From Chloroflexota bacterium (lineage in GTDB: Bacteria; Chloroflexota; Anaerolineae; Anaerolineales; Anaerolineaceae), in the NCBI GenBank assembly GCA_012517865.1, contig JAAYUC010000001.1, forward strand, positions 62,001 through 126,000: 64,000 bases of DNA, in the 5' to 3' direction. Every line of letters starts with the position of its first letter. Position 1 is the stretch's first letter. The notes under the pieces were generated by a model, which worked only from the letters and a program-made list of their open reading frames with translations, searched no databases and was not told the DNA's origin. This document shows positions 60,785-64,000 of this stretch, piece after piece. A program made the position numbers and the translations under genes.

Positions 60785-61087
60785 ATGAAAACGCCTTTCG
60801 GGCGGGAATGCCGTTATTTTTACGGGGATTATTACCGCGGCCGCAATTTTGAAGAGTGCCGCCTGATTCAATCCAGGGAGGATGGGCGGAAATGGGAATC
60901 CGCCCTCTGCAAAAATTGCGCGGTCCCGGTCATCCTGGCCAATAATGCCTGCCCGCACATGGTATTGAGCGCCTCGATTAAGACATTTTTAGGTCGCAAA
61001 AGCGTCCGGGTGGACGCTTATTGCACCAAATCCCACCAGGTCGTCCGGGATCCAAACACTGGCTGTGACATTTGCCATACCCCGTAG
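60785..61087 (+). CDS. Cys-rich small protein, 100 aa
   Basis: 100 residues with eight cysteines (9, 25, 42, 45, 56, 80, 94, 97) and several His, including CKNC and CDIC pairs, suggesting one or two zinc sites. Text VILANNACPHMVLSA and CTKSHQVVRDPNTGCDIC. No signal peptide or membrane part. 13 bp after efp with a weak ribosome site, so probably co-transcribed. No family recognised. Confidence 0.6.
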   Translation: MKTPFGRECRYFYGDYYRGRNFEECRLIQSREDGRKWESALCKNCAVPVILANNACPHMVLSASIKTFLGRKSVRVDAYCTKSHQVVRDPNTGCDICHTP

Positions 61088-61170
61088 TTGCATGGCTGGA
61101 CCTGGTTTATTAGATATTTGTAAGAAAGATTTCAACGGTACGCCCTTTTATCTTTTCCGTTGTTCCGACT

Positions 61171-61179
61171 TGGTATAAT
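61171..61179 (+). promoter_or_regulatory. Extended -10 promoter of ftsH
   Basis: TGGTATAAT 42 nt before the GTG start. No good -35; extended -10 type. Confidence 0.6.
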
Positions 61180-61180
61180 C

Positions 61181-61209
61181 GTTTTTGACGCGTTTGAAGC
61201 GTCAAAAAC
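61181..61209 (+). promoter_or_regulatory. Leader hairpin or operator before ftsH
   Basis: GTTTTTGACGC / GCGTCAAAAAC, 11 bp perfect stem, 7 nt loop. It starts one base after the TATAAT and ends just before the GGAGG ribosome site at 61211. It could be an operator over the transcription start or a 5'-terminal RNA structure controlling translation or stability. It does not match CIRCE. Confidence 0.6.
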
Positions 61210-61220
61210 CGGAGGAATTT

Positions 61221-63077
61221 GTGAATTCACGCAATAGATCGTATGCAATTTACATCCTGCTGTTTCTCGCGATTATCAGCATGGTGTATTTCAATATGCA
61301 GCAGCAGGCTTTGGAAACGCGCGTTATCGCGATAAACCAGCTTGCCGCGGATATTGAAGCTGGAAAAGTTTCCAAGGTAACCGCGGTCGATAACGACCTT
61401 ACCATCGCCTACAAAGATGGAACCAACAAAGAATCCACGCTCGACTCTCAGTCCGGATTGGTGGAGCAGTTGGTTCAGCTGGGCGTTTCCACCAGGCAGC
61501 TTCAGGACCCGGGCCTCGAAATTGTTATCAGCAAACCCGGCATGATGGATACCGTCCTGAACATTCTGGTGTATATTCTCCCCTTCATCTTTATGCTGGG
61601 AATTTTCTGGTTCTTTATGCGCCAGGCGCAGGGCTCCAATAACGCCGCCATTGCCTTCTCCAAATCCCGCGCGCGTATGATGTCCGGCGAGCACCCCACT
61701 GTCACCTTCGCGGACGTAGCCGGCGTGGATGAAGCCAAAGAAGAACTGCAGGAAGTGGTTGAATTCCTGAAGGAACCCCAAAAATTCATCAGCCTCGGCG
61801 CGCGCATTCCCAAAGGGGTTCTCTTGGTGGGTTCTCCAGGTACAGGCAAGACTTTGATGGCAAAAGCAGTCTCCGGAGAGGCCGGTGTGCCATTTTTCTC
61901 CATTTCCGGCTCGGAATTTGTCGAAATGTTCGTGGGCGTAGGCGCCAGCCGCGTCCGGGATTTGTTCGACCAGGCAAAAAAGCATTCTCCCTGTATCGTC
62001 TTTGTTGACGAGATTGACGCTGTTGGCCGCCACCGCGGCGCGGGCCTGGGAGGCAGCCACGACGAACGTGAACAAACCCTGAACCAGCTGCTTGTTGAGA
62101 TGGACGGTTTTGATACCGACACCAATGTGATTATCATGGCAGCCACCAACCGACCGGACATCCTCGACCCCGCCCTTTTGCGCCCCGGCCGCTTTGACCG
62201 CCGAGTAATGCTGGATAAGCCGGATATGGCCGGCCGTATCGCAATTTTAAAGGTGCATGTGCGCGGAAAACCCCTCTCCCCGGCTGTTGACCTGGAACTG
62301 CTTGCCAGAGCCACACCCGGTTTTGTTGGCGCGGACCTGGAAAACCTTGTGAACGAAGCCGCGATTCTGGCTGCCCGCCGGAATAAGAAAGTCATCGAGC
62401 AATCAGAATTTGAAGAGGCAATCGAACGCGTTATTGCCGGTCCGGAACGCAAGAGCAGGCTGATCAATTCGGAAGAGAAAAAAATCATCGCCTACCACGA
62501 AGCCGGACACGCGGTGGTCATCAACACCCTCCCCGAAGGCGACCCTGTTCAGAAGGTCTCGATCATCTCCAGAGGTATGGCAGGCGGCTTCACGCTATCT
62601 CTGCCCGAAGAAGACCGCGTCCTGGACTCCAAAAAGAAGCTGATTGCCACGATGGTTGGCATGCTTGGCGGCCGCGCGGCGGAAGAAGTCATTTTTGATG
62701 ACATCACCAGCGGCGCCTCCAGCGATATTGAGAACGTGACCAAGCTGGCCCGCAGAATGGTGACCCGCCTTGGAATGAGCCAGGAACTTGGCCCTATGGT
62801 TTACGGCCAGAAAGAAGAATTGGTCTTCCTTGGGCGCGAAATTTCCGAGCAGCGCGATTACTCGGAATATGTCGCTCAGAAGATTGACCAGGAAGTCCGC
62901 GATATCGTCAGCCAGGCGTACGCTCAGGCCAAGCAAATCCTGATTACCTACAAGGATAAATTGATTGAGGTGGCGGAAAAGCTGCTCGAAGTGGAAACGC
63001 TTTCCAGAGAGCAATTCGAAGCGATATTCCCTCCGCCGGTGCAAAAGAATCAGGGCATACCGGCCATTCAGAGCTAA
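61221..63077 (+). CDS. ftsH: ATP-dependent zinc metalloprotease FtsH
   Basis: Start at GTG 61221 with GGAGG 5 nt upstream; the longer frame from 61185 overlaps the leader hairpin. 618 residues. Two membrane helices (about residues 8-25 and 114-134), the AAA module with Walker [14 protein letters not shown], Walker [14 protein letters not shown] and the SRH RPGRFDR, and zinc motif HEAGH (near residue 430). Membrane-bound hexamer degrading misfolded membrane and regulatory proteins. Convergent with miaA, sharing CTAA. Confidence 0.97.
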   Translation: MNSRNRSYAIYILLFLAIISMVYFNMQQQALETRVIAINQLAADIEAGKVSKVTAVDNDLTIAYKDGTNKESTLDSQSGLVEQLVQLGVSTRQLQDPGLEIVISKPGMMDTVLNILVYILPFIFMLGIFWFFMRQAQGSNNAAIAFSKSRARMMSGEHPTVTFADVAGVDEAKEELQEVVEFLKEPQKFISLGARIPKGVLLVGSPGTGKTLMAKAVSGEAGVPFFSISGSEFVEMFVGVGASRVRDLFDQAKKHSPCIVFVDEIDAVGRHRGAGLGGSHDEREQTLNQLLVEMDGFDTDTNVIIMAATNRPDILDPALLRPGRFDRRVMLDKPDMAGRIAILKVHVRGKPLSPAVDLELLARATPGFVGADLENLVNEAAILAARRNKKVIEQSEFEEAIERVIAGPERKSRLINSEEKKIIAYHEAGHAVVINTLPEGDPVQKVSIISRGMAGGFTLSLPEEDRVLDSKKKLIATMVGMLGGRAAEEVIFDDITSGASSDIENVTKLARRMVTRLGMSQELGPMVYGQKEELVFLGREISEQRDYSEYVAQKIDQEVRDIVSQAYAQAKQILITYKDKLIEVAEKLLEVETLSREQFEAIFPPPVQKNQGIPAIQS

Positions 63078-64000
63078 CCCTGAAGTTTATAGTAGCCGTT
63101 AATCAGATCCAGCATTTTTTCAAGCACCGCTGGATCTGATGCTTTAATCCAATGAATTTGGGGGTCTGTAGGTTTAAACCAATTTGCCTGCCTGCGTACA
63201 TAAATCCGCGTGTTTCGCCTGATTAAACTCACAGCCTCTTCCAGGCTGATTTCCCCCTCCAGATGCCTCAGGATTTCCGGGTAACCAATGATTCCCATGC
63301 GCCTTAAGAGCTCGGATTTTCCTGCGTCCCTGAGCGTCCGTACTTCTTCCACGAACCCCTGCGCGAGCATGCTGTCAATTCGCGCGTCAATGCGGGCATA
63401 CAGCTCTTCTCTTGGCCATGAAAGCCCCAGAACAATCGCGTCGCAGGGTGAGGCGGATTTTTTCCGCTGGCTCGAAAAACGCATTCCAGTCGCAAAAATC
63501 ACCTCCAGCGCGCGAATCGTGCGGCGCTTATTGCGGAAATCAATATTGGCTGCTGCTTCCGGGTCAATGCGCTCAAGGCGCCTGTGAAGCGCATCAAAGC
63601 CAATGCGTTCGCCCCAGGCTTCTATGGCCGCACGCATATCTTCGAGGGGAATTTGTGCCGGAATTTCCCAATTTTCGAGGATTGCCCGCACATATTGACC
63701 GGTTCCACCCACGAGAATCGGAAGGCGTTGGCGGTTGTTGATGGCGTTAATCAGGGCGCGGGCTTGCTGTTGATATACACCGAGGCTCCACGGCGCGTCA
63801 AGCGTTGTGACGTTAATCAGATGGTGAGGTACACTCCCAAGCTCCTCCGGACCTGGTTTGGCTGTGCCGATATTGAGCTCCTGATACAGGTACCTCGAGT
63901 CCGCAGAGATAATTTCGCCGGGGAGCGCTTTGTAAAGTTGAATCGCCAGAGCTGATTTACCTGAACCGGTAGGGCCAACCAGCACAACCAGGCGCGGACT
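63074..64000 (-). CDS. miaA: tRNA dimethylallyltransferase MiaA (5' end outside window)
   Basis: The frame is open to the window edge ([16 protein letters not shown] at the end), so the start lies beyond 64000; an in-window GTG at 63985 lies inside the first strand and is unlikely. Motifs: P-loop [30 protein letters not shown], and [13 protein letters not shown]. The C-terminal part has [14 protein letters not shown] and RRQANWF. Adds the dimethylallyl group to A37 of UNN-reading tRNAs. The stop overlaps ftsH by CTAA. Confidence 0.95.
   Translation of the reverse strand, partial: SPRLVVLVGPTGSGKSALAIQLYKALPGEIISADSRYLYQELNIGTAKPGPEELGSVPHHLINVTTLDAPWSLGVYQQQARALINAINNRQRLPILVGGTGQYVRAILENWEIPAQIPLEDMRAAIEAWGERIGFDALHRRLERIDPEAAANIDFRNKRRTIRALEVIFATGMRFSSQRKKSASPCDAIVLGLSWPREELYARIDARIDSMLAQGFVEEVRTLRDAGKSELLRRMGIIGYPEILRHLEGEISLEEAVSLIRRNTRIYVRRQANWFKPTDPQIHWIKASDPAVLEKMLDLINGYYKLQG

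Noticed and set aside
61181-61209. CIRCE (HrcA) element before ftsH
   Set aside because: The arms do not match TTAGCACTC/GAGTGCTAA and the loop length differs.
61502-62488. Leftward 328-codon frame across ftsH
   Set aside because: Ser/Arg-rich mirror of the AAA domain; no independent support.

Overview
The window reads as a chromosomal segment of a Chloroflexota bacterium, most likely class Anaerolineae. This is an inference from gene order and protein style: rnc-smc, rpsF-rpsR without ssb, several lineage-type hypothetical proteins, and a secreted protein ending in a short NSVFLPYLTR-like tail. There is no phage, IS element, CRISPR array or rRNA. Most genes are housekeeping and have good start and stop signals; about 55 protein genes and three tRNAs (Arg-UCU, Leu-UAG, Gly-CCC) can be supported.

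Layout. 1-6.5 kb: end of rnc, smc, a membrane-anchored PpiC-type foldase, rpsR and rpsF with an S6:S18-type leader, a YvlD/holin-like membrane protein, tRNA-Arg. 6.5-12 kb: two uncharacterised proteins, then a leftward group with a TIM-barrel-like protein, a variant ftsZ and two small proteins. 12-20.5 kb: carbohydrate enzymes (NAD-dependent epimerase-like, GH57, large GH13), a thiolase-like protein, a kynurenine-formamidase-like cyclase and a degenerate response regulator. 20.6-27.7 kb: pfkA, then the leftward series prfB (with its programmed +1 frameshift), ftsY, rlmN, HAD phosphatase, clpP, tig, tRNA-Leu. 27.9-30.4 kb: a secreted M6 peptidase with PKD-like repeats.

30.7-36 kb is the accessory-looking part. 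A compact leftward three-gene cassette encodes a RecA/RadA-like protein without a Walker A, a small helical protein and a family-B DNA polymerase-like protein whose motif C has lost its second aspartate. It is driven by a near-consensus promoter with a palindrome between -35 and -10 and a second related palindrome upstream, both resembling GAAC-N4-GTTC LexA boxes. I propose a damage-inducible mutasome-like module, by analogy to imuA-imuB-dnaE2. A divergent small gene, a 580 bp gene-free and hairpin-rich stretch, and a tyrosine recombinase follow.

36-49.6 kb: a two-gene FAD/Fe-S amine dehydrogenase, a Rel protein with RelA-like sequence (EFDD and a broken HD motif), small proteins, Asp23, nusB, a glycan-type lipoprotein, pckA, murA (Cys to Asp), trxA, dgkA. 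49.7-57.8 kb: tRNA-Gly and a complete PTS operon (IIA, IIB, IIC of the ascorbate type, transketolase, zinc ribbon, HPr, enzyme I), with an operator-like palindrome in front and several intercistronic hairpins. 57.9-64 kb: EamA transporter, GNAT-like protein, efp, a Cys-rich protein, ftsH (with a leader hairpin), and the truncated start of miaA.

Recurring expression signals: several genes have TATAAT only 6-9 nt before the start codon (predicted leaderless mRNAs), and three convergent gene pairs overlap by the same four bases, CTAA.
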